A DNA stretch of 6,731 nucleotides from an uncultured Sutterella sp. (lineage in GTDB: Bacteria; Pseudomonadota; Gammaproteobacteria; Burkholderiales; Burkholderiaceae_F), in assembly GCA_905206365.1 (NCBI GenBank), contig CAJLHF010000074.1, forward strand, positions 1 to 6,731, given 5' to 3'. Made by a program: the position numbers and the translations under genes. The notes under the pieces are model-generated. The model was not told where the DNA came from. It saw only the letters and a list, made by a program, of their open reading frames with translations, and ran no database searches. Every line of letters starts with the position of its first letter. Positions within the stretch are counted from its first letter, which is position 1. Below are positions 1 to 6,191 of this stretch, piece after piece.

Positions 1-10
1 GTGGGTGGTG

Positions 11-50
11 TGGGAGGACGGCGCGGGGACATCCCTGCGCCTCCTACCCG
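11..50. other. Strong GC-rich hairpin near the left edge
   Basis: The left arm (12-28) pairs with the right arm (33-49) around the tetraloop ACAT (29-32). GGG 12-14 pairs with CCC 47-49, AGGA 15-18 with TCCT 42-45, GGCGC 20-24 with GCGCC 37-41 and GGG 26-28 with CCC 33-35. There is a G25-T36 wobble and single-base bulges at 19 and 46. Only a short ATTT follows at 51-54, so a rho-independent terminator reading rightward is possible but not canonical. It could also be part of a structured RNA cut by the window edge. Confidence 0.5.
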
Positions 51-132
51 ATTTGCCGGCGTTCCGTTCGGAAAACCGCAGGCCGTCCTTCACGGGAAAA
101 TTCGGCGGTGTCCGAACCATTGCTTCTCGCTG

Positions 133-163
133 CTTTTCTTCCGAGCGCTTTCGGCAAGAAAAG
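133..163. other. Perfect-arm hairpin, T-rich before and A-rich after
   Basis: CTTTTCTT (133-140) is the exact reverse complement of AAGAAAAG (156-163). Inside it CCGA (141-144) pairs with TCGG (151-154), with one bulged C at 155 and a six-base loop GCGCTT. The twelve pairs make a stable fold in either strand's RNA. No T-run follows on either strand, so it is not a standard terminator. It lies about 35 bp upstream of the NikR-type operator; its role is unknown. Confidence 0.5.
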
Positions 164-176
164 GGCGGGAACCCGA

Positions 177-205
177 TTCGGGGTCGAACAGGACTGATGT
201 ATGAT
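177..205 (+). promoter_or_regulatory. Candidate promoter of the methyltransferase-nik operon
   Basis: TATGAT at 200-205 matches five of six bases of a sigma-70 -10 box and lies inside the left arm of the NikR-type operator, so a bound repressor would cover it. The -35 at 17-bp spacing would be TTCGGG (177-182), which is poor. The placement fits repression by occlusion, but the start site is not proven. If it is right, the leader before the GTG at 312 is roughly 100 nt long. Confidence 0.35.
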
Positions 206-225
206 GAATTTTAAATTCTTCATAC
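199..225. promoter_or_regulatory. NikR-type operator (27-bp palindrome)
   Basis: The outer arms are GTATGA (199-204) and TCATAC (220-225), the half-sites of the E. coli NikR operator GTATGA-N16-TCATAC. The palindrome continues inward as GAATTT (206-211) and AAATTC (213-218) around the central T at 212. Twelve of thirteen base pairs are symmetrical; only T205/T219 fails. The arms are separated by 15 bases rather than 16. The site overlaps the candidate -10 box and lies 86 bp before the first gene of a nickel-transport operon that has a nikR gene at its far end. Operator identity is an inference from matching arms, position and the conserved DNA-contact residues of the local NikR. Confidence 0.85.
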
Positions 226-244
226 GCATCGAGTCGACTCGTGC
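226..244 (+). other. Leader hairpin after the operator
   Basis: CGAGTCGACTCG (230-241) is a perfect 12-bp palindrome. Flanking GCA (226-228) and TGC (242-244) extend the RNA stem to seven pairs with one bulged base at 229 and a TCGA loop. It lies immediately after the operator, in the probable untranslated leader. It might stabilise the mRNA 5' end or be a second protein-binding palindrome; nothing here decides between these. Confidence 0.35.
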
Positions 245-301
245 CGTGTGCCGCGCGTGCGGTTCCCCGAAAATTCGCCTCGATTCAACCGAACCGCCTT
301 G

Positions 302-307
302 AGGAGG
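302..307 (+). promoter_or_regulatory. Strong ribosome binding site for the methyltransferase
   Basis: AGGAGG lies four bases before the GTG at 312. It is a full anti-Shine-Dalgarno match and decides the start of the first gene in the operon. Confidence 0.8.
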
Positions 308-311
308 GATC

Positions 312-1112
312 GTGATCGACATCCGAACCTATGCCGACGACAACCAAGCCTATTGGAACAAGCGTGCGCCGAGCTATGCCGTCGCCGTTCGCGAAGCCGA
401 AGAGCGCGACGGCGGGGCCGCCTGGCTCGCGCTCTTCGAAAAAGAGTTCTCCGCCGCGTTTCCCGATCGTGCGATTTCGGACCTGCGAGTGCTCGACGTC
501 GGAACGGGCCCGGGGTTCCTGGCGGTGCTCCTCGCGAAGCTCGGCGCCCGCGTGACGGCCGTCGACTACACGGAGGGGATGCTCGAAGAGGCCGCCCGCA
601 ATGCGGAAGGGCTCGACGTGCGGTTTCACCGGATGGATGCCGAATCGCTCGGATTTGAAGACGCATCGTTTGACGTCGTCGTCTCGCGCAACGTGACGTG
701 GAATCTCCCGCGCCCCCTTCAGGCCTATCGCGAATGGACGCGCGTTTTGCGCCCGAACGGGCTGCTTCTCAACTTCGACGCCAACTGGTATCGGTACCTC
801 TACTGCGAAGACGCCGCCCGCGCGCACCGCGAAGACAAGGCGAACGTGCGCCGTGCGGGCGTGAAGGACGATACGGACGGCACCGACATTCCCGCCATGG
901 AATCGATCGCCCGTCGTGCGGAACTTTCCGGTCGCGTCCGTCCGGCCTGGGACCGGGCCGAGCTCGAAGCGTTGGGGCTGGAGGTCGAAACGGACGAAGA
1001 CGCGTGGCGTCACCTCTGGAACGAAGACGAACGCCTCAACAACGCGTCGACCCCGCTCTTCATGGTGCGCGCGGTGAAACCGGAGGCGGCCGCGGGCGAT
1101 GCGATCGGGTAA
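312..1112 (+). CDS. Class I SAM-dependent methyltransferase, first gene of the nik operon
   Basis: This 266-residue cytosolic protein has the Rossmann-type methyltransferase fold of the Methyltransf_11/25 group. Visible signs are an N-terminal YWNKRAPSY (14-22), SAM-binding motif I VLDVGTGPGF (60-69), the acidic ribose-binding residue D85 in VDYTEGM, motif II around MDAESLGF (108-115), the FDVVVSRNVTWNL stretch (120-132), and VLRPNGLLLNFDANWY (145-160). The last two segments look typical of a methyltransferase subgroup I associate with metal ABC-transporter loci, but I cannot name a substrate. The GTG start is set by an AGGAGG four bases upstream. Its 3' end overlaps nikB by 14 nt, and it lies directly behind the NikR-type operator, so it should be co-transcribed with the importer and repressed by nickel. 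It may methylate a small nickel chelator, but a protein or unrelated metabolite substrate cannot be excluded. The methyltransferase call is firm; the role is open. Confidence 0.88.
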   Translation: MIDIRTYADDNQAYWNKRAPSYAVAVREAEERDGGAAWLALFEKEFSAAFPDRAISDLRVLDVGTGPGFLAVLLAKLGARVTAVDYTEGMLEEAARNAEGLDVRFHRMDAESLGFEDASFDVVVSRNVTWNLPRPLQAYREWTRVLRPNGLLLNFDANWYRYLYCEDAARAHREDKANVRRAGVKDDTDGTDIPAMESIARRAELSGRVRPAWDRAELEALGLEVETDEDAWRHLWNEDERLNNASTPLFMVRAVKPEAAAGDAIG

Positions 1113-2040
1113 GGTTTTCGGGCGCTTCCTCGCGCTCGTTCCCGTGCTGCTTGCGATCACGTTCGTCACCTTCGCGCTCTTGCGCCTCGCGGGCGGCGAC
1201 GTCGTCACGCAGAAGATGGAGAACACCGGGCAGGTGCTCTCCCCGGAAGTCGTCGCCGAAGCGCGCCGGGAGCTCGGGCTCGACCGGCCGTTTCTCGTTC
1301 AGTATGCGCGATGGCTTGCGGGCATCCTGCAGGGGGACATGGGAAAGAGTTACGTGTCGGGGTTGGACGTCTTCGACACGTTCGTCTCGAAACTTCCCGC
1401 CACACTCCTCCTTGCGGGCGCGGCCGTGGGCCTTACGGCTTTCGTTTCCGTTCCGCTCGGGACCCTTGCGGCGATGCGCCGCGGGGGTGTCGTCGATCGG
1501 GCGGTGCGGCTTCTCTCCTTTGTCGGGAACAGCGCCCCGAACTTTTTCGTGGCGCTTCTTCTCATGTACGTCTTTGCGATACGACTTGAGCTTCTTCCCG
1601 TACTCTCACGGGAGCCGAGTCTGCGCGGAGCGATTCTCCCCGCCCTGACGCTTGCGACCGCCATGAGCGCGAAGTACGTCCGGCAGGTGCGCGCCGCGGT
1701 GCTCGACGAGTTGCAAAAACCCTACGTCGAAGGCGCGCGGGCGCGGGGCGTTCCGGAATGGCGCACGATGCTTTTCGGCGTTCTGCGCGCCTCGGGCGTC
1801 ACAATCGTGACGCTTTTGGCACTGTCGATCGGGAGCCTTCTCGGGGGTGCGGCGATCGTCGAGACGATCTTCATGTGGGACGGCGTCGGGCGCCTCGCGG
1901 TGGAGGCGATCCGCATGCGCGACTACCCGATCATCTTGGCGTACGTGATGTGGATGAGCGTGATCTACGTGACGGTGAATTTCCTCGCCGATCTTACGTA
2001 CCGCAAGCTCGATCCCCGAATTCGGTCGGAGGGCGCCTGA
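1099..2040 (+). CDS. nikB: Nickel ABC transporter permease NikB
   Basis: This is one of the two inner-membrane channel subunits of a Nik/Dpp/Opp-type (peptide/nickel family) ABC importer. The protein is 313 residues; E. coli NikB is 314. It starts with a transmembrane helix at about 9-29, followed by a periplasmic segment carrying RRELGLDRPFLVQYARWL (56-73) and GDMGKSY (79-85), standard for this permease class. Further hydrophobic helices lie near 100-125, 137-163, 177-195, 231-257 and 276-298. The cytoplasmic EAA loop that docks on the ATPases is YVEGARARGVPEWRTMLFGV (209-228), and the protein ends with the family's LDPRIR (304-309). The ATG overlaps the methyltransferase stop by 14 nt, with a distant GGAGG twelve bases before it, so translational coupling is likely. 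Nickel specificity is inferred from the NikR context; sequence alone would also allow a peptide or metallophore importer. Confidence 0.9.
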   Translation: MRSGKVFGRFLALVPVLLAITFVTFALLRLAGGDVVTQKMENTGQVLSPEVVAEARRELGLDRPFLVQYARWLAGILQGDMGKSYVSGLDVFDTFVSKLPATLLLAGAAVGLTAFVSVPLGTLAAMRRGGVVDRAVRLLSFVGNSAPNFFVALLLMYVFAIRLELLPVLSREPSLRGAILPALTLATAMSAKYVRQVRAAVLDELQKPYVEGARARGVPEWRTMLFGVLRASGVTIVTLLALSIGSLLGGAAIVETIFMWDGVGRLAVEAIRMRDYPIILAYVMWMSVIYVTVNFLADLTYRKLDPRIRSEGA

Positions 2041-2874
2041 GTGAAGCTTTTCTCCGACAGGCGCTTCGTTTGGGCGAGCGCAGCCGTTCTTCTTCTTTTG
2101 GTTGCGGCCGCGGGTGCCGAACTTTTCGCACCCTACGACCCCGACCTTCAGGCCTTTGCGCCTCTCGATCCTCCGTCGTGGGCGCACCCGGCGGGGACCG
2201 ACCGCTTCGGGCGCGACCTCTTTTCACGCATTCTCGTGGGGCTTCGAACGAGCGTCCTCTCCACGCTCGTGCTCGTTGCGGCGGTGACGACGATCGGAAC
2301 CGCCGCCGGCGTTCTCTGCGGCTATCGGGGCGGCATGCTCGATGCGGTTCTCATGCGGGTGTCGGATGTGGTGCTCGCGTTTCCGGGGCTCGTTTTCGCC
2401 CTGGCCGTGGCGGCCGTTTTGGGCGGGGGACTGCAAAACGCCGTCCTTGCTCTTGCTTTCATCGGTTGGCCAAAATACGCGCGCATCGCCCGAAGTTTGA
2501 CGCTCGCGGTGCGGGGAAGTCTCTACGTCGACGCGGCCAAACTTGCGGGTTCGAGCGACGGGCGGATCCTGATGCGCCACGTTCTCCCCAACGCCCTCGG
2601 GCCCGTCTTCGTGACGGCGGTGCTTGACATCGGAACGATGCTCATGGAATTGGCGGGTCTTTCCTTTCTCGGGCTCGGCGCCCGGCCACCGACGGCGGAA
2701 CTCGGCAACATGATGAGCGCGGGGCGCAGCATGCTCCAGAGCAGCCCCTGGGTGGTGCTCGCTCCGGGCGCGGCGATCCTGCTTGCCGTCGCGATTTTCA
2801 ATTTCTTTGGCGACGCGTTGCGCGATGCGCTCGATCCGAGCACCCGTGCTCGCGTCGAGGAGTTCTCGAAATGA
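2041..2874 (+). CDS. nikC: Nickel ABC transporter permease NikC
   Basis: This is the second channel subunit, pairing with NikB in the inner membrane. The protein is 277 residues, the same length as E. coli NikC. An N-terminal helix (10-30) is followed by the class hallmark HPAGTDRFGRDLFSRILVG (49-67). Helices follow at about 70-94, 107-143, 186-212 and 236-255. The EAA loop is YVDAAKLAGSSDGRILMRHV (162-181), then LSFLGLGARPPTAELGNMM (207-225) and the C-terminal GDALRDALDP (257-266), all typical of the DppC/NikC group. The GTG start follows the nikB stop with no gap and has GGAGGG seven bases upstream (2028-2033). The stop overlaps the nikA start as ATGA. The permease call is secure; nickel as substrate is inferred from the neighbours. 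Confidence 0.9.
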   Translation: MKLFSDRRFVWASAAVLLLLVAAAGAELFAPYDPDLQAFAPLDPPSWAHPAGTDRFGRDLFSRILVGLRTSVLSTLVLVAAVTTIGTAAGVLCGYRGGMLDAVLMRVSDVVLAFPGLVFALAVAAVLGGGLQNAVLALAFIGWPKYARIARSLTLAVRGSLYVDAAKLAGSSDGRILMRHVLPNALGPVFVTAVLDIGTMLMELAGLSFLGLGARPPTAELGNMMSAGRSMLQSSPWVVLAPGAAILLAVAIFNFFGDALRDALDPSTRARVEEFSK

Positions 2875-4526
2875 TTCTTCTCCCGACGCTTCGTTCGAAA
2901 AAGACCGGAACCCGCGCGACGACCGCGCTTGTGTTGTCGCTATCTTTGGCGGTCTCTTGCGCGCTTACGGGCTGCGGCCCCTCGGAGAATGCCGCAAACG
3001 GCGCTTCGAATACGGCGAAAGACGTTTCTCAAAGCTCCGCCGAGAGCGCGGTCGAGGCGCCCGCCGTCTTTGTTTTCGGTGATACGACTTTCAACGCGGA
3101 AAACGAAGAGCCCGACGTCAATCCCCGAAACGGTTACGCCGGTTGGGCGGCGTTGCGCTACGGCGTCGGGGAGACGCTCTTTCGCTACGACGAACACATG
3201 CGGCCTCGGCCGTGGCTGGCGGAACGGTTCGAAAACGTCGACCCCCTCACATGGAAGATTGAACTCAAGGAGAACGTTCGGTTTTCGAACGGCCGTCCGG
3301 TGGATGCCGCAGCCGTGAAGGCGTCCTTGGAAGCGCTCGTCAAAGAACACGCGCGCGCGCGCGGGGACCTGCGGATCGCCGCCGTCGAGGCCGACGGTCT
3401 GACGCTTACGATTCGCACCGAAGTCCCCCGCCCGACGCTCGTCAACTACCTCTCCGACCCCTACGGGGCGGTGGTCGACGTCGACGCGGGCGTGAAGGAC
3501 GGGATCGTCGTCGGTACGGGACCCTACCGTGCGGTGAAGGTGGTCACGAACGATTCGATCGAGCTCGTTCGGAACGACAACTACTGGGGCGAAACGCGCC
3601 CCGGGTACGACCGCGTTCGGATTCTCACGATCAGCGACGGGGACACCCTCACGATGGCCCTTCAGTCGGGCGAAATCGACGCCGCGTACGGGCTCCCCTA
3701 TGCTAGCCACGTGCTTTTTAAAAAAGGTTTCGTCTCGACGGGCACGGCCACTAGCCGCACGTTCTTTCTCCATATGAACTACAAGAGCCCGATCGCAAGC
3801 GACCCGGCCGTGCGACGGGCGGTCGCCATGGCGGTCGACAAGGAGCGCTTCGCAAGCGTCCTCTTGCAAGGAAACGGCGTTCCCGCCACGGGCCCCTTCC
3901 CGGCCGACTTTGCTTTCGGCGGCAAGGTCGTGAAGGCTCGCTCGTTCGACTTGAAGGCGGCGGCCGAGGTGCTCGAGCGCGCGGGTTGGCGCGACGCGAA
4001 CGGCGACGGCGTGCGGGAAAAGGACGGCAGGCCCTTGATTATTCGGTGGCTCACGTACCCGAGTCGACAGGAGTTGCCGCTTCTCGCGGAAATGGTGCAG
4101 GCCGACCTCAAATCGATCGGCGTCAAGGTGGAGGTGAATTCCACGGCCGATCACAACACGCTTCGCCGTCGTCCCGAAACCTGGGACGTCTATGCGAGCG
4201 CCATGGTGACGGCCCCGACCGGAGACCCCGCGTACTTCTTCACGACGCACGCACTTTCGAGTTCCTCGGAAAACAACGGCGGCTACGTGAATGCGGAGCT
4301 CGAAGGGTTGGCGGAAACGCTCTCGCAGACGTTCGATCCCGCCAAGCGCGAAGCCCTTGCGGTCGACATGCAAAAGCGGATTCTTGAGGACGACGCTTTC
4401 ATCTTTGCCGCACACCTCAAAATGACGATGGTGTCGCGCGACGGGGTGGAGGGCCTCAAAGCCCATCCGACCGACTTCTACGAAATCACGCCGTTCGTGC
4501 GGCCTCTTGAAAAGGCGAAGCCGTGA
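2871..4526 (+). CDS. nikA: Nickel-type substrate-binding lipoprotein NikA
   Basis: This is the solute-binding subunit that would deliver nickel, or a nickel chelate, to NikB/NikC. The protein is 551 residues and belongs to the SBP_bac_5 family. Residues 1-34 are a signal peptide with lipobox LTGC, so Cys35 should be lipidated and the protein membrane-anchored. An A/S/N-rich tether runs to about residue 64. Family signatures are YGVGETLFRYDEHMRPRPWL (97-116), TWKIELKENVRFSNGRPVDA (127-146), the VGTGPYR turn (214-220), NDNYWG (235-240), and AGWRDANGDGVREKDGRPL (371-389). Histidines 301, 428, 460, 515 and 532 are possible metal or chelate contacts, but I cannot map them to a solved structure. 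The ATG sits in an ATGA overlap with nikC and has GAGGAG eight bases upstream (2857-2862). E. coli NikA is a free periplasmic protein, so the lipid anchor is notable. A metallophore- or peptide-binding role is the main alternative. Confidence 0.82.
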   Translation: MILLPTLRSKKTGTRATTALVLSLSLAVSCALTGCGPSENAANGASNTAKDVSQSSAESAVEAPAVFVFGDTTFNAENEEPDVNPRNGYAGWAALRYGVGETLFRYDEHMRPRPWLAERFENVDPLTWKIELKENVRFSNGRPVDAAAVKASLEALVKEHARARGDLRIAAVEADGLTLTIRTEVPRPTLVNYLSDPYGAVVDVDAGVKDGIVVGTGPYRAVKVVTNDSIELVRNDNYWGETRPGYDRVRILTISDGDTLTMALQSGEIDAAYGLPYASHVLFKKGFVSTGTATSRTFFLHMNYKSPIASDPAVRRAVAMAVDKERFASVLLQGNGVPATGPFPADFAFGGKVVKARSFDLKAAAEVLERAGWRDANGDGVREKDGRPLIIRWLTYPSRQELPLLAEMVQADLKSIGVKVEVNSTADHNTLRRRPETWDVYASAMVTAPTGDPAYFFTTHALSSSSENNGGYVNAELEGLAETLSQTFDPAKREALAVDMQKRILEDDAFIFAAHLKMTMVSRDGVEGLKAHPTDFYEITPFVRPLEKAKP

Positions 4527-5359
4527 GTTCGAGCCTCGCACCTCTTTCCGCCGGAGAGCCTCGCCTCAAGGTGCGGGATTTGTCCGTCGAGATCGACGGT
4601 CGGACGGTGCTCGCAAACGTGAACCTCACCCTCCGTGCGGGCGAGGTGACGGCGCTTGCGGGCGCGTCGGGCGGCGGCAAAACAACGCTTCTGCGCGCGA
4701 TCGCGGGGTTGCTCGGGGACCGCTCGCGGGTGCGTGTTTCGGGCTCCGTGCTTTTCGACGGTCGGGAGCTCCTGGGGCTTTCCGAGCGGCACCTGCGCCC
4801 GATTCGGGGCGCGGGGATCGGTTGGATCATGCAGGACGCGTCGGGCGCTTACTGTCCGGTGCGCCGCTACGGGGACCAAATGCTCGAGGCCGCCCGCGCG
4901 CACGAAGACGTGCACGGCCCGATCGACCCCCGGGACTTTCGCGAACGGGCGCTGACGCTTTTTGCCGAACTTGGTCTCAGGGATCCCGAGCGCGTCTGGG
5001 CAAGTCGCCCGTTCGAACTTTCGGGCGGGATGAATCAGCGTGCGGCGGTGGCCGCTGCCTTGTTGTCGGAGCCCGCAGTGCTCCTTGCCGACGAGCCGAC
5101 GAGCGCGCTCGACGCCGCGTCGCGCCGTAGCGTGCGCGAGGCGCTTTTTGCGTACGCCCGCAAGCGGGGCGGGGCGCTTCTTGCGGTGTCGCACGACATC
5201 GCGGGCATCGTTCGCCCGGCCGACCGAGCGGTGATTTTGAATTCCGGTCGGGTCGACGCCGAGGGTACGCCCGATGCGGTCTTCGGGCCCGACGGAAGTG
5301 CTTGCGCGCGGGAGCTCGATGCGGCGCTGTTCCGTTTGGAACGCTCGGAACGCACTTGA
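4523..5359 (+). CDS. nikD: Nickel ABC transporter ATPase NikD
   Basis: This is a cytosolic ATPase subunit that pairs with NikE and drives the NikBC channel. The protein is 278 residues, somewhat longer than E. coli NikD (254). All nucleotide-binding motifs are present: Walker A GASGGGKTT (47-55), Q-loop Gln104 in WIMQD, signature LSGGM (166-170), Walker B VLLADE (186-191), D-loop SALD (194-197) and switch His224 in VSHD. The Q-loop is followed by ASGAYCP (106-112) rather than the common proline-led xxxxLNP form, a small departure that may reflect coupling to this permease. The GTG start overlaps the nikA stop as GTGA, and only a weak AAGGCGAAG precedes it, so translation probably depends on coupling to nikA. 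The nikD name rests on order (first of two ATPases) and on the nik context. Confidence 0.87.
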   Translation: MSSSLAPLSAGEPRLKVRDLSVEIDGRTVLANVNLTLRAGEVTALAGASGGGKTTLLRAIAGLLGDRSRVRVSGSVLFDGRELLGLSERHLRPIRGAGIGWIMQDASGAYCPVRRYGDQMLEAARAHEDVHGPIDPRDFRERALTLFAELGLRDPERVWASRPFELSGGMNQRAAVAAALLSEPAVLLADEPTSALDAASRRSVREALFAYARKRGGALLAVSHDIAGIVRPADRAVILNSGRVDAEGTPDAVFGPDGSACARELDAALFRLERSERT

Positions 5360-5373
5360 ACGGAAAACGAACG

Positions 5374-6168
5374 ATGCTTGAAACGTCGGGAACTTGCAAA
5401 ACGCCGATCCTTGAAGGGCGTTCTCTTACGAAATGCTTCCGAACGCCCGCGGGCGGCGTCCTGAGGGCGTTGGACGGAGCCGCGGTTACGCTTTTCGAGG
5501 GAGAAATTCTCGGGGTAGTCGGGGAGTCGGGGTGCGGGAAGAGTACCCTCGCGCGACTTTTGTGCGGGCTTGATCGGCCCGACGGGGGCGAGGTGCGTTT
5601 TTCGGGCCGCTCCTTGACCGAATTGTGCGAATTGCGCGGGGAGGCTTTTCGAACCTATCGCCGCTCGGTGCAAATGGTGTTTCAGCAGCCTTTTGCGTCC
5701 TTCGATCCGCGGTTGACCCTCGGCGAAAGCGCCGAGGAGGCGCTTCTGAACCTCGGGGTGCCGGCTCTTGAACGCGAGCGGCGCATTGAGGATCTTTTCG
5801 AGCGCTGCGGTCTCTCGCCCGAACTCGCCCGGCGCTACCCCTCGGAAGTGAGCGGCGGGCAGTGTCAGCGCGCGGCGCTTGCGCGCGCGCTCGCGCCGGA
5901 GCCGCGCGTTTTGGTGTGCGACGAGATGACGAGTGCCCTTGACGTCATCACGCAACGGCGCGTGCTCGACCTCGTACGGGGGATCGCGCGTGAGCGGGCG
6001 TTGGCCGTGCTTCTCATTACGCACGACTTGGCGCTCGTGCGAGCTTATGCCGATCGAGTGCTCGTGATGGATGCGGGCCGCACGGTCGAAACGGGTCCGG
6101 TTGCCTCGGTGATCGACCGACCGCAAAGCGACGCCGCACGGCGGCTGCGCGAAGCGTCGCTCGACTGA
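5374..6168 (+). CDS. nikE: Nickel ABC transporter ATPase NikE
   Basis: This is the second ATPase subunit of the importer. From the ATG at 5374 the protein is 264 residues (E. coli NikE is 268). Motifs are Walker A GESGCGKST (50-58), Q-loop Gln104 in MVFQQP, signature VSGGQCQR (159-166), Walker B VLVCDE (179-184), D-loop SALD (187-190) and switch His217 in ITHD. The residue after the Walker B glutamate is Met185 where many relatives have proline. An in-frame TTG at 5302 would add 24 residues inside nikD coding DNA, with no matching family sequence, so the ATG 14 nt after the nikD stop is preferred. Its Shine-Dalgarno (CGGAAAACGA region) is poor, suggesting reinitiation from nikD. It is the last gene of the operon, and no terminator hairpin is visible in the 23 nt before the convergent nikR stop. 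Confidence 0.87.
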   Translation: MLETSGTCKTPILEGRSLTKCFRTPAGGVLRALDGAAVTLFEGEILGVVGESGCGKSTLARLLCGLDRPDGGEVRFSGRSLTELCELRGEAFRTYRRSVQMVFQQPFASFDPRLTLGESAEEALLNLGVPALERERRIEDLFERCGLSPELARRYPSEVSGGQCQRAALARALAPEPRVLVCDEMTSALDVITQRRVLDLVRGIARERALAVLLITHDLALVRAYADRVLVMDAGRTVETGPVASVIDRPQSDAARRLREASLD

Positions 6169-6191
6169 GGATCAAAGTCTGACAAACGGAA

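Larger units (their letters stand above)
1..198. other. Non-coding region upstream of the nickel operon
   Basis: No convincing gene is seen here. The open frames that cross it on either strand are arginine- and proline-rich, lack ribosome binding sites and show no recognisable motif. The stretch holds two strong hairpins (annotated separately) and a smaller TTCCG/CGGAA inverted repeat at 62-73. It may be the end of an upstream transcript, a structured RNA or plain intergenic DNA. I saw no cobalamin-riboswitch B12 box (GCCACTG-like) on either strand, and no tRNA. Confidence 0.5.

Noticed and set aside
1..204. Plus-strand open frame at the left edge beginning with GTG
   Set aside because: It has no ribosome site and an odd composition, and it runs through two strong hairpins and into the operator.
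1..311. Cobalamin or other metal riboswitch upstream of the operon
   Set aside because: No B12 box or other conserved riboswitch core was found. The NikR-type operator already explains metal control.
285..1226. Minus-strand open frame of 313 codons opposite the methyltransferase
   Set aside because: No recognisable motif or ribosome site is present, and the plus strand carries clear methyltransferase motifs.
2871..2975. Twin-arginine signal on NikA
   Set aside because: The N-terminus has scattered Arg/Lys but no RR motif. A lipobox LTGC is the clear export signal.
2940..4541. Long open frame of 533 codons on the minus strand opposite nikA
   Set aside because: It has no family signature, is rich in Arg, His and Val, and mirrors the nikA codons. 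Long antisense frames are common in GC-rich DNA.
5302..5373. Earlier TTG start for nikE
   Set aside because: It would add 24 residues unlike the family inside nikD coding DNA. The ATG at 5374 gives the expected length.
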